DNA of 64,000 nucleotides. It comes from Guillardia theta CCMP2712 (lineage: Eukaryota > Cryptophyceae > Pyrenomonadales > Geminigeraceae). The stretch spans positions 12,346-76,345 of the forward strand of contig NW_005434477.1 of NCBI RefSeq assembly GCF_000315625.1. The letters are read 5' to 3'. Of this stretch, positions 23,027 through 38,200 are shown one piece after another (within the stretch, counting starts at the first letter, position 1; every line of letters begins with the position of its first letter). Both the position numbers and the translations under genes were made by a program. The notes under the pieces are model-generated. The model was given only the letters and a program-made list of their open reading frames with translations, was not told where the DNA came from and made no database searches.

Positions 23027-25033
23027 GGCAGTGGTTTTCACGACGTCTGGGGCTTTTCCGTTGTACCTACAACGATTCAATCTTTGAGCGATCCGGCAAT
23101 GCGTAAGCACAAAGCAGAGGATCCCCTGCTGTTTACCTTTGGTTTGAGAGCGTTTTATCTCTCGACATCCAAAGCTCGAGGGTCCTCTCAACCTTCATTG
23201 GAGCACTTTTGTAAGAAGAAGAATGAACGAGATCCAGTGAATATGCTCAACTGCAACTACAGGTTGTGAAGAATAGAAAAAAGCTGCCTCGTGTTTGATA
23301 CTGTATAGGATAATAGATAACAAAAGAAACGGGCAGAATCGAGCCAGAATATTTGCTACGTATTAAGACGTGCATGCCCCTCTTCGATTCTACTCAAACT
23401 GCCTTTAATTTGATCCATCAATCTCTTGAAGAGAGTCAAAGGAGCATACGCTGCAACGGCATCCAACTAACCCGCAACTAATCATGAAACCACCCAAGTG
23501 CTTCCCGAGTTGTGCAGCTTCTAGAACCTTTCTAACCAGCCTACCTCTCCTTGTTCGCGTCATCTGATCGCAATGGTTTCAGATCAACCCTCTCAAACAC
23601 TCTCTTCCTCCTCGATTTCTGCCTCTGCGTCCCCTCGCTCCCTCCCCCCAACACCACCTTCCCCTCCACAGCCATCTTCGCGTTACCCCTGTTCCCATCC
23701 AGCTGGATCAGCACCTACCCCTGCATTCCCCACCCCCCCATTTTGCGGGTGGAGACCTTGTTAATCTCAACATACCACCCACTCGGCGAAGTTTCCGTTC
23801 TCTCCATTTGTACCCCTCATATTCAGATGATTTGGATCTATCATGGTGGGGTCATGCTATCACCCACTCCCCTCAATTAACCTTTGACGACGTAAAATTG
23901 AATGTCTACCCTACCCCCACCCCCCCCCACCCTCGTTCAATCTATAATTCGTTTTTGTTGACCCCCGTGCGCCTCGTATAAATATATATACCCACCCACC
24001 CCTGGAGAAAACCTCATCCCCAGCAGATGAATCCGACAGTCCCATACTATATGGACCCCTACCACCCTCTATACCTGATTCACCACCCCTCAAGTCAGCA
24101 CTCGAAACTTTATAGATCCTCGGTCAATAAACGACCATGTACCCCAACCCACCCCTTTCCCCCTATTGGACCCCTCGCAGTACTCGCAGATAAAAAATGA
24201 AAAAAAGAAAAAAAGCCGTGACCGCGACTTCCAGAACCGAACTGATCGAGGGACCCCTACCCCATCAATTCCCTCTGAAAACTACTATCGTGTTGGGGTC
24301 ATCGATGGAGTATGGTAGGGGTACGTAATCGCTTCAAGGAGGCCCCAAGGTTTATGAAATGGGTGGGTATATGTGAGGGCAAATGGGGGTACTGGCTCCT
24401 TTTCACATGTCTCTAGCTGACATTAGGGGTAGGGGTCATACCTGCATCCCCAAGACTGCGTCGTTTCACCTAAAAAATTTATAGTTTTGAAGCCACATCC
24501 CTTTGATATCATTCCCTACTACCCTCACCCCCTCTTTTCCCATCAAATGCCCTGATTTTGAAGGGGTGGGAACGAGTTCGTGGGTGCATTCAGCTGGATC
24601 TGTACCCCCCCCCCCATTATACCACCCTCGAAGGGGTTCAAGTCTCGTGCCCTGTGAACGCCCGTATCACGCTACTATTCACCCAGTGGAGGACCACACC
24701 ATCACCCTATACAATGACCCACCCACCCCCCTCTCTCAAACAGTCATATACAATACATATTATTTAGCAACCCCCGTGAATTCCCTTTGAGGTACCTAAC
24801 CCCCCCCCCTCCGCCCCCCCGCATCGCCCCGGACTGAAGCTTGCCCCCGATAGGAACAAACATCCACAGGAATCGAGAGCGCCTGAGCAGGACGAGGAGG
24901 AAGCGAGAGGACGAGAACAAAGACAAGGACAGAAAAGAGACGGAGATAGAGAAGGAGACTCCAGCTCCCTCCACACTGCAGACTTTTGTATCCGCAACAC
25001 TCTATCCTCTACGCCATCTTGTTGGTCGCTCAT
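23027..25033. other. Intergenic region with a 1.2-kb C-tract island
   Basis: About 23600-24830 is packed with CCACCCC and TACCCC words on the plus strand, with a patch near 24290-24440 where the G-rich strand switches to plus. About 23030-23590 is ordinary AT-rich DNA that should include the TBP-like promoter. No gene was supported. Confidence 0.6.
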
Positions 25034-28787
<3,754 letters not shown>

Positions 28788-29806
28788 GCTCTTGCAAAGA
28801 CGCAGAGAACGAAGTCGGCTGCGGTCAGGAGTTGGAACTGTTCGTCATCGTCCGATCAGTATCAGGGATGACTGAAGGGAATCATTCTTGTTCAGTTGAT
28901 TGATGGTGACAGTTTGCTGGGAGCAAGTGTATCCGGTAGTTGTCAATGGTGACCCTCTGATATCTGTCGCAGTGAAAGATTAGAAAACACTACCATGACA
29001 TCTAGAGGCACAGTGGACAAGCGTCTGAGCTCCTTGCATGACTGACTCCAAGTAGCAGCTTTTTTACCATCTACTGCAACTCTGGCAGATCTTTCGGACT
29101 GACTGCTTCACATCATGCCCTCCGATCGCCTCCTCTCGCTTCCTCACTGTCTCTCTATCTGTCCTGATCGTCTGGTCAGTTGGGTAAAAAAAAAAACACA
29201 CGTCAAACCTCCTTCTCAGCCTTGGAGCACTCAGTGCCGGGCCCGGACTCGGCCCGGAGCGGCTCACTGGCAAGCACTGCCACGCGGCCGGCGCCCGGCC
29301 GGCTCGGACTCTCAGTGATGCCACTGAGCCGGGAGTCGCGAGGCCCGGCCCGGCCCGGTCGCGGGGGGCCCCCGGGCGCCCGGCGGGGCGGCCCAGCGGC
29401 CCGGCGCCGCGGCGCGGCGGCGAGCCCACCGTCCTGGTACGGAGTCACGGTGACCCGGTAGTACGGCGCGCCCGGCAGTCCGATCAGTGAAAGGGGTCCC
29501 CTCCGAGGCTCTCAGTCAACTTGTCCGATGACGGAGCACTAGTTCAAGTTGTTAGACTTGTACTAGTCCAAAGTCATCATCATGTGACTGATTCAAGGGC
29601 CCCCTGAACTTGACTTGCCGCGCGCCGGGCTGACTCTGTGAGGGGCGCGGGGGGCCGGGGCCCGCGGCGGGGCCGCCCCGGAGTGGCCAGGCGGCGGCCT
29701 GAAACTTTCACAAGTTTGAGGAGCGAACTGGTAGCAACTCAAATTCAAAAGTAGAGGGCAGGCTTTAAATTCAGGTATAGCCGACTATTCAAGTTCGGTA
29801 CCGACC
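28788..29806. other. Divergent intergenic region with GC-rich island
   Basis: About 29220-29710 is extremely GC-rich (GGCCCGGCCCGG, CCCCCGGGCGCCC). It contains the 11-mer GCAGTCCGATC at 29475 that recurs at 13165 and 59325. The rest is unremarkable, and no gene was supported. Confidence 0.6.
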
Positions 29807-31161
29807 ATGATGGCTCAGCGGGGTACAAGCGCGCTTGAGGTGAGAGGGCAGAAGGCGATGAAGACAAGAGGGATGGTAGCAAGACAGTGAGGAGGAGGAA
29901 GAAGAACTCGGAAGGTTGTGCTGCAGATATCGAGAAGATGTATGATTCCACATCTGTTTTGCTTTCCAGCTAGTTTGTTCTCAAAACATAATTCAAAGTT
30001 GGGACGGGACAGCATTCAGGCATCCATTGCCAGTTGTTATCATTCTTGCATGAATGTCTGTCTCAAGTGTAATCTCAAGGAGTTGAGGGAGAGTGACACA
30101 TGAAAGGAGAAAATAGACGACAAATCGAACGGAAGTGATCAATTGACTTTCATCGCCGACCTCTTCATTCATCTTGCACAACCTTACATCAGAGCAGCTT
30201 GCAGGTTTGCGGGAACAAGCAACCTCCCTCTTGTCAAAGTCAAAAGCGCTCCTAGAAAGAGACACATTGCAGAGCTTGCAACGCCCTCAATATTACTTCC
30301 GCGAGCACGATGACTGCGGCAAGGGGAAGGGCGGCAGCAACAAGGTGAGAGAAAGAAGAAGGTGGAGGCAACCTGATGGGCATGTCTGCCAGGATTCTCT
30401 CAGAGATCGCACACCGTTGGAGGATACTCGAGCAAGAAATTCCTCTCTCAGCTCGAGGCGTCCTCTCACCTGCAGGACCTCAGCTCCGTCATCTCCCCCG
30501 ACCAAGTGGAACGAGTGGTCGACGGACGACACCGACTTGTTTCAGGGGCGAAGATCTCGACAGCGATCAAGAGCTCCTGACAGGTCCCCTGTCTCTGCTC
30601 TCAATCGTATCTCTTCTCTCTGCTATCACCTCTGTGCTGGACGTCTGACGGTGAAGCGACAAGGCCGCTGACCCTGAGGGTTTCGACACATGACTGTCCC
30701 CGGAGGAAGAGCGGGGGGGAGTGCGGATCGAGCGCAGGTCTGCAGTGCGCGGCTGCCAGTATTTGTTCTGAGACTTTCTTACAGCCTTACGACTTGATGC
30801 AAAAACACAACAGCCTTCCTTTCCTCCTGGGAACGATATGCTGCCTGAGCTACGGTCTTGCTTCTTGTGCTTGCCTGCAGGCCTCTCCTGACTTGAGAAC
30901 AGGGATGTTCCCTCCGGTGAAGTTGCGAAAGAGCACGAGCGAGCTTGTGGGGGATGGTGAAGAGAAGAGCATCATCTTCGTGTGTGTCCAACTAATCCTT
31001 CCCCCAGGTTCAAGATCCCTGACACCAAGTCCATCTTCGCTTCTTTCGATTGGCCAGAGGTCAAGGGCTGGCAGATACCTGAAATCTCTCGGAGCAGTTT
31101 CCCAGCCTTCAAAGGCCTCCAGCTGAGTTCGCTGCTTTCAGCACGACATGAAAGTGTGTGA
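29807..31161 (+). CDS. Multi-exon protein of unknown function (model incomplete)
   Basis: Not recognised, and the frame is only partly solved. A good start context at 29807 reads MMAQRGTSALE up to a GTGAGA donor. A middle exon reads SEQLAGLREQATSLLSKSKA and LLERDTLQSLQRPQYYF to a donor at about 30340. Ser/Arg-rich coding follows. The last two exons are convincing: SPDLRTGMFPPVKLRKSTSE with LVGDGEEKSIIF, joined across a possible 26-nt intron (30982-31007) to FKIPDTKSIFASFDWPEVKG and GWQIPEISRSSFPAFKGL, ending SARHESV. It ends 55 bp from the stop of the FKBP gene on the other strand. More than one gene could be present. Confidence 0.4.
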
Positions 31162-31216
31162 CGAGGTCAAGATCGAGGCAGCAGCAGCTGTCTGAACCTT
31201 GAATGTAGTGCTTTAA

Positions 31217-32697
31217 TTACAACCTCCTCCCCTCAACGTCCGGCCCGCAGGTCGAGACGCCATTGACGGTCCTGCAGTCCCTGTAGTCGTAGGGAACTCT
31301 CGTGCCCAAAGACGTTGGGTCGTCTGTTCTCACATTGATCCCGTTTATACCCACCAGCTTCACATCGTAGATCAGTTTGGCATTGGGAGGGACAGGAAGC
31401 TTCGGTACGATCTTCCCCTTAGGAACTCCTTCCCTGCCATACCCCAGGGACGGAGGGACGACTAGTCGCCTCTCCTCGCCTGCTTCAAGTCAGACTCTCT
31501 GTCTAGGAACCGAGATGCTTCACCGATACACATGCCCAGCAGACCCACTTCCCATGCTCGAGGAGCTTGACGCTGACCCTGTCGACAACGTGTCAGCAGA
31601 CCTCTCATGCACAGCTTTGAAGATACTTGGTTCAGAACGAAGTACAGTGACTGGTCACCGAAGAAATTTCCGTTCTGGTTGATGCTACTTCCATCAAAGA
31701 CCTCCATCGTGTCCGCAAGATAGCCCTGCGTGCACTACATGACAACGAAGCTGTAGCGACGAGCAGAGCAGAGCAGAGCAGAGCAGAGCAGAGCAGAGCA
31801 GAGCAGAGCAGAGCAGAGCAGAGCAGAGCAGAGCAGAAAGGAGACAACAATCATCTCACCGTGTATTTCACTTCCAAGACGTCTCCTTGCTGCGCTCTTA
31901 CAGCCCCACAGTCTTCAGGCATCTTGAGCGTTTTCACCACCAACTCTTCTGAGCTCTGGACTCCAACCTGATAGAACGCAAGTCTCGTGTCACTGACACT
32001 GAGGACAAGTTGAGAAGCCAGCAGAGGTAGAGCTGAGCAGACTCTGAGGCACCTGTGTAGAGACGGCGCCTCCTTCCTTGATGTTCAAGAGCTTCTCCTT
32101 GAAGATGAGGGGATCTCGAAACACGATCTGAAGCGCCTGGTTGTTCTCGTCGGACTTCTTCTTCTCCTCTCTCAGCAGTTTCAGCGCATCACTGGCCCTC
32201 ATGCCTTCGATGTTCTTGCCGTTGATGCTCACAACCAACACCTGAGGTCGAAGTCTCTTCGCTTTCCCCAGCGTCTCCGCCTGACCTCCGGCCTTGACAG
32301 CATCGACGATGATACGAGATGATTGCTTCTCGCGCGGGACTCCCTGCGGGAATCGGACTTCTATCAAGTCCATACCCAGAGGGCCCTGACCGAAGTCGAT
32401 AGAAAACTCGTCATCTCCCAACCCTTCCCTGGCAATCGCAGCCTTGGAAAAGGCAAAGGAAGACAAGAACCAGAGGGTTGCTGGGACGAGGCCCAAGAGC
32501 GCATCCCTCCTCGGCACTCTCAAAGCACCTTCACCATGGTGCTCTCTCAAGGGCCGAATGCGTGCATATACTTGATTGCTCTGTGTCTGCATGGGACGCG
32601 CAAAAGATCCCAAGCATGGCCGTGAAGACGAATGCAGAGACAAGGGTCCGCTGAGAGATGGCGAGCTGACAAAGGCGGCGCAAGTCAATGCCTGCAT
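31217..32697 (-). CDS. Lumenal PDZ-FKBP peptidyl-prolyl isomerase
   Basis: FKBP-type prolyl isomerase with an added N-terminal PDZ-like domain. The leader reads [20 protein letters not shown], with a later [20 protein letters not shown] ending KAAIA, a twin-arginine thylakoid-lumen signal (inference). The PDZ-like part spans about residues 100-190 ([38 protein letters not shown]). The FKBP part follows in later exons: [75 protein letters not shown] and [10 protein letters not shown]. Exons join cleanly across short introns, for example a 49-nt intron within GMC|GEERR. The intron between KYT and GYLAD holds a GAGCA repeat. A short Cys-containing tail follows the FKBP fold. Confidence 0.88.
31761..31837. 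repeat. (GAGCA)n pentanucleotide, about 15 copies
   Basis: Perfect pentanucleotide array inside the intron between the KYT and GYLAD exons of the FKBP gene. Confidence 0.95.
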
Positions 32698-32849
32698 GCA
32701 AGCCCGTCAGATGGAAATAATAAGCAAATAAGTCCCGTTATCTTCCTCCTCCAAAGAGGATCAAGTGGCGTGAAGATAGAGGTTATGTGCGATAGGGACA
32801 AAAATGAATTTCTCTGATCCAATCGAATTATTGCCATTTCTGCCATTTC

Positions 32850-32869
32850 TGCCTGCCTGCCTGCCATTT

Positions 32870-32927
<58 letters not shown>
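32850..32927. repeat. (TGCC)n tetranucleotide
   Basis: TGCC array interrupted by three CATTTC spacers, about 150 bp upstream of the FKBP start codon. The same tetranucleotide (other phase/strand) fills a RAD9 intron at 44071-44226. Confidence 0.95.
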
Positions 32928-35295
32928 TGCGTCTGTAAATCCTACTTTAATCGGAGTGTAATTGCTGCCGGTCTATATGAAACATTGAATACAATCTACC
33001 CGATCCTCGCTAACGTTTCACAGATTGCTGTAATGAAGCAAGGATTCGCTCCCCTCCTTCGTCTTCTCTTCTCCAAAACCACCTCTCTCCCTCGAACCTC
33101 TTTTCAATCTTGCTTTCGTGTCTGATATCCTATCCTCTCTTCGCTCCTCCTCCTTTGACCTCCCCGCTGCCTCCGCACCTGACAATCCAAAGTCGATGCC
33201 ATGCTGTGTTATATCAGCGCAAACGGTGCGGTATGAGCTCCACTCTCAGTTTACTGAGCTGACTCAAGGTTTTACGTTCCCCGACCCGGGCCGGCCCGTG
33301 AAGCGTTTTGAAAATAATCCGGAAGCATTTCAACTTTAGCACTGAAATATGATGTTGATGAGATAAGGGAAAGAGGGGGTAGTATGTCAGATAGGGGGAG
33401 TACAGAGGGTAGGGTTATGAAACGTAGGGGTAGGGTACTTTGTGATCTGGGGTGTTGGTGATCATGAATGTCATCAACTTCCCTACTTCAACTAGAAGCA
33501 AAATTGCACAAGGCTATGGCTGGTCCTTCCCACGTGAGATGTAGATGAGACTTTTCCAGGGGCGGGTACTACCTATGGGACCTGGGTTTTGCGTGAGTAC
33601 ATGTTCTAGAGGGGGTAGGGTACTGTTTACCTTTGACAATCTACATATGAATTTGTATCACACTACCCCACCCCCTCTTTTCTAGATCGACAATCAGTCA
33701 CATGAGGCGTCACCGTCTGAGGACAAACCACCTACCCCCATTAAGATCACCACCCTAGTACCCCCATGGACCATCATGGGGACGGGGTCTGAATTCTTAG
33801 CTTGTGAAGGGCACAGAAGGAAACCGGGGTACTAGTACCCCCTTGTTGTAACCAACGTGCAAAGGGAGCACACCGGGTACTTTTGTTAAACCTTTGCTGA
33901 GAGATGACCCACCCACCCCAGGACATTCGATGAATTCTACTCCACCCCTTATGGGAACCATAAACCACCCACCGGTACCAGCTACTACTGCATGTCTCGC
34001 ATACCCCTGCAGTTCTGTCCCTTTCTTCAACACCCACCAGTTCGAGGTTAAAATGAACTGCAGGTACCGGGTGCTCTTCCAACCCCTTGATCCCCACCCC
34101 TCCTTTTCTCCCATTTCTGGTACTTACCCCACCCTCAAAATCTCAAACAATCGTATACCCCTACCCCCTCTTTGTGTATAAATCACCCCCTTTCAGCCTC
34201 ATTTATTGCCTACCCCCATTTTCTCACACCCCACGATTCCTGCAAACGACCCTACCCCAACTTCTCCCACACTGTGTTGATCTCCACCCCTGCAAAATAC
34301 TACCCCACCCTCAAATATTTCCTACCCACCCTACCTTTTGTACACTACCCCGTAGTTGCAGATCTCTCCCTCTAAACGAGACACAGTACCTTTGTAGAAC
34401 CGGTGACTACCCCTACCATCTTGAATTCACCCCTACCCACACAATCATCCCATATCACCTCACCCTGTGGTGAACGGGTACCTACCCCCACCCCAATGTG
34501 TTGCCAGCCACAATCACTATGCGGCAATTAGTGCGGCCATGCCAAGCAGCTCGTGCCGCGATTGTCGCAGAGAGACATGGGCGTTTTTACCTCGTGCATT
34601 TTCCTTCATTCGCCATCCTCCATCATCTTCCCCCCCTTTCCACACATCTCCCCAATGTATACTGCACCCAGCTCTTTGTTCCTGGCTGAGCCTACCAAGA
34701 ATGTTTGATACTTTGTTATCGAACAGCGTTTTCTTCATTCAAGTTTTGCTGCCAGATATGTTGAGCTCTTCCTGAAAATATTTCTTGTTGTTTGGATCTC
34801 ATGCATTTGTGCTCCTCCTCCTTCTTCCTTATCCCTTGGATGCCCCAATTTCTTTGCTCGTTGCACTTTGTTGACGTGGTATATTTCGCCTCCTCCCCCT
34901 ACCCCAGCTCGCCCAGTGAATCTTCAAACCTGTCTCTCGTCTTTGTTGATCTCCGAAGTGGCTGGCTACCACTTGTCTTGCTTCTTGTGTCCTCTGCCTC
35001 CTGCAGCTCTTTTTCCAATGAACATTATGTTTCGCCTACCTTCCCACTTCACAATTCCTCTGGGTGTTGGTTTTTCTTAGTTTTCTTGTCTGTATTGATG
35101 TCATCGTCAATTTTTTGGTTCCTGCTATGTTCAACTTTATGACACGACCCTCTTTGTGTATTGCGAACTGGTGGCACTTCATGATTAGCCTCGAAAGTTT
35201 TGACACAATTCCTTAGTGCGTCAAGAAAGCAGAATATGACCTTTACGCAGGAGCTCCGTCTGGGACGAGCAAGTTAGCTCTCCTGTGCAGGAGAA
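32928..35295. other. Divergent intergenic region with strand-switching C-tract island
   Basis: About 33360-33650 is G-tract-rich on the plus strand (GGGGTAG words). About 33660-34500 is C-tract-rich (TACCCC, CCACCCC). The switch lies near 33655. A short CCCGGGCCGGCCCG element sits at about 33285. About 34560-35290 is T-rich and should contain the promoter of the HECT gene. No gene was supported. Confidence 0.6.
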
Positions 35296-38200
35296 ATGGA
35301 AGAGGGATCGAGAGATCTCCGAGGTAGGCCTACACGAAAGAGGCAGACGGATGTCCCCCCTGAAGTGCCGAGATCTACTCGGCGAAGAAAAGTGGAAAGT
35401 GAGGGCGATGTGACACTGACCTCCACTCCTTCTCTTCGTGAAAGACGGCAAGATACCCAGGAGAGTTCAGAAGGGAAGAGGACAAGATCCTCAACGGCAT
35501 CGCACTCCTCACCTGCAGCTGAGGATGAGATCAGCCTCCCAAGAGTGACAAGAAACAACAGGGAGGTCACCAACAAGAGAGAGGCTGGGAAAGATGCAGA
35601 GACAAAATCTGAAACCAAGAGTAGAGCAAAAAAATCAGAGAAGAACTCAGATGTGACTTTGTCTACTGCGACTATGTCTGGTCGACCGCCTTCGTTGAGC
35701 AACATTTTTGGTATTTAGCTCAAGATTTGTTTGGCCAAATTTCATACCAATCTTTTCTCAGGTTCTCTTGGATCTTCTGTGACTGGCTCATCATCAGATG
35801 CTTGCACGCTGAATAATCTGCGCAGATTATTAGGAGGGATTGGTCAGTTTGTTTCCATGACGTCTCCTGCTGCTCACAATCTCGTAGGTGCAAGCTTTGA
35901 CTTACCCATGTCTGCTGGATTAATGAGAGGATTGAGTCCTCGATTTCGGTTTGTGCCACATATTTTTGGGAGAATTGTTACTGAAGATATCGGTAGGACT
36001 CTGCTGGATGGGCTGAAAGCTGATGGCGACATCACCAGACAAGAGGATGCATTGAATCAGTTGTGTGAAGTTTTGTGTATGGCAACAGAAGACACCCTGC
36101 AAGGCTTCAGCGTTGAAAGCTTTCTTCCTTCACTGATCAAGCTGATTGGCTGTGAATTGTCGCCCGAAATCATGTTACATGCATGCAGGGCTATTCAGTA
36201 CATCATGGAAATCATCCCGCAGTCTTCATCTGCGGTTGTACAGTTTGGGAGCATCCCTCCTCTATGTTCCAAACTCAAATCCATCGAATATATCGATGTT
36301 GCTGAACAGGCATTGCTCACCTTACACAAGATATCAAAGGATCATGCAGTGCATTTGTTACGAGCTGAGGGTGTTTCTGCGGTTCTGTCATTTCTAGATT
36401 TCTTCCCTATCACTGTTCAGCGAACTGGGATGACGACAGTTGCCAACATGTGTCGAAGAGTTAATTCGGATACCTTACCTTTGGTCGTGGATTCTATTCC
36501 CAATCTATCACAGATGATCTTGCATTCTGATGGTGAATTGCTCTTGCTGATTTGAAATGTTTGCTGAATGATCTTGTACAGCAAAGCTCGTTGAACAAGT
36601 GTGCACAGCATTTTGCAGGCTCGTTAGTTGCTTTCAGGAACTGAAACTTAAACTTCAGATAGACTTCGTTTCTGACTCTTGCTTTTTGATATACAGGGAC
36701 AGCAGTCTGCCCTCGAACAGATAGCGGCACACGGGCTGATCCCCAATATTTGGCGATTGGTTTCAAGGTAGTGTGTTGACCAAGTCTTGATATTTATTGC
36801 ATGACTGTTGGCCATAGTTATCTATCAGATGGTAACAGCGTCAGTGAGGTTGAAAGTGGCCGAGTTGCAACGTTCGGACAAGAAATGTGTGTTCAATTGT
36901 TGCACATGCTTGCTATCTTGGGAAATGCTTCGCCGATGTTGGGCTTGTCCTTACTGCAGCAGCAGAATGTTGGACAGGTTGGTGTTCTTGCTTGCTATGA
37001 GTTTTCCTGCTTGATTTCACTTCAACTAATTTCTTGCCTGCAGATCTTGAAGAGTAAAATCCTGACGGATCGTAATGGCGAATCCTCGACAGGAACTGAA
37101 CGCAGGAGAAGCAGAGTTGAAATCTCTATCAAAATCGCACCAGAGCTCCTGAGGGCCATCATGGCGCTGACCACGTCCTTGCTTCCGAACCTTCCTCCTC
37201 TTCCACCGAAAGAGAGCGTACGTGAATCAAAAGCAGGTTCAAAAGGAGGGACCAAGAAGAAGGGCTCCCCCACATCTTCAAATGCGACTAAAGCAACAGC
37301 GGATGAAAGTCACTGGGCCACCAACAGTCAAGTGATGCAAAGCTTTGGTGAACAGATGTTGGAAGCCGTCTTGTCCTCAGCTTCCGTTTCCATTGACAGC
37401 CAGCTGCGATACGATTCTCTTGCAGCTCTGTCAACACTCTGCTATTACATGCCAGAAGAAAAGATCAGGGAACTAGTGCCTCAAGACAATATTTGCGAAC
37501 TTATCTCGATGTTGCTGGCTTCTGAGTCAAATGGAATGCGATTCTTTGCGCTTGTCTTGATACATAACTTGATTTCGAAGTGTCAGGATGTGTATATGCC
37601 TTTGTTGTGCAGAGAAGGCATTGTTTTTACAGTGCACAAACTTATGAAGGAGAATCGCTCTAAGAACAATTCGCTCGGTTCTTCGAAGGATGATAAGATC
37701 AGTTCATCGCCTGGAAATCCCATTTTAGAGAGGACAAACATTCCGGGGATCTCCAGAGCTCCTTGTCCCAGGGATAGCAAGAATGAAGCAAAATATGGTC
37801 CGATGCTGACTTTTGTATGCACGAAATATTTCCCAAAGACCGATGATAAAGAGGATGCTTGTGGAGGCTTAACTCCGCTGGTCAGTAAGTTGAAAGAACT
37901 GGGATCTTCTTTGTTGGAAGCAGCAGGAAAAGAAGATGAGCAGAGTGCCTATCAATACCTGGAGCAGATCCTGAGTCACTTCGATGATAGTGCAACGGTC
38001 TCCACATTCGAAATGCGCTGCTCTGGGATATGCGAAACTATCCTCAATTATCTCACGTCCAAGGGAGGCGATGGTAATGAACAATCAGAAAGAGCAAGAT
38101 CTAGCGCCGAATCAGATAGATCACGATCACGATCAAGAAATGCTCCTCGTGGTGAACCAAAGAAGGAGAAAAGCATAAACCCAAGCAAGGAGATCTTGGA

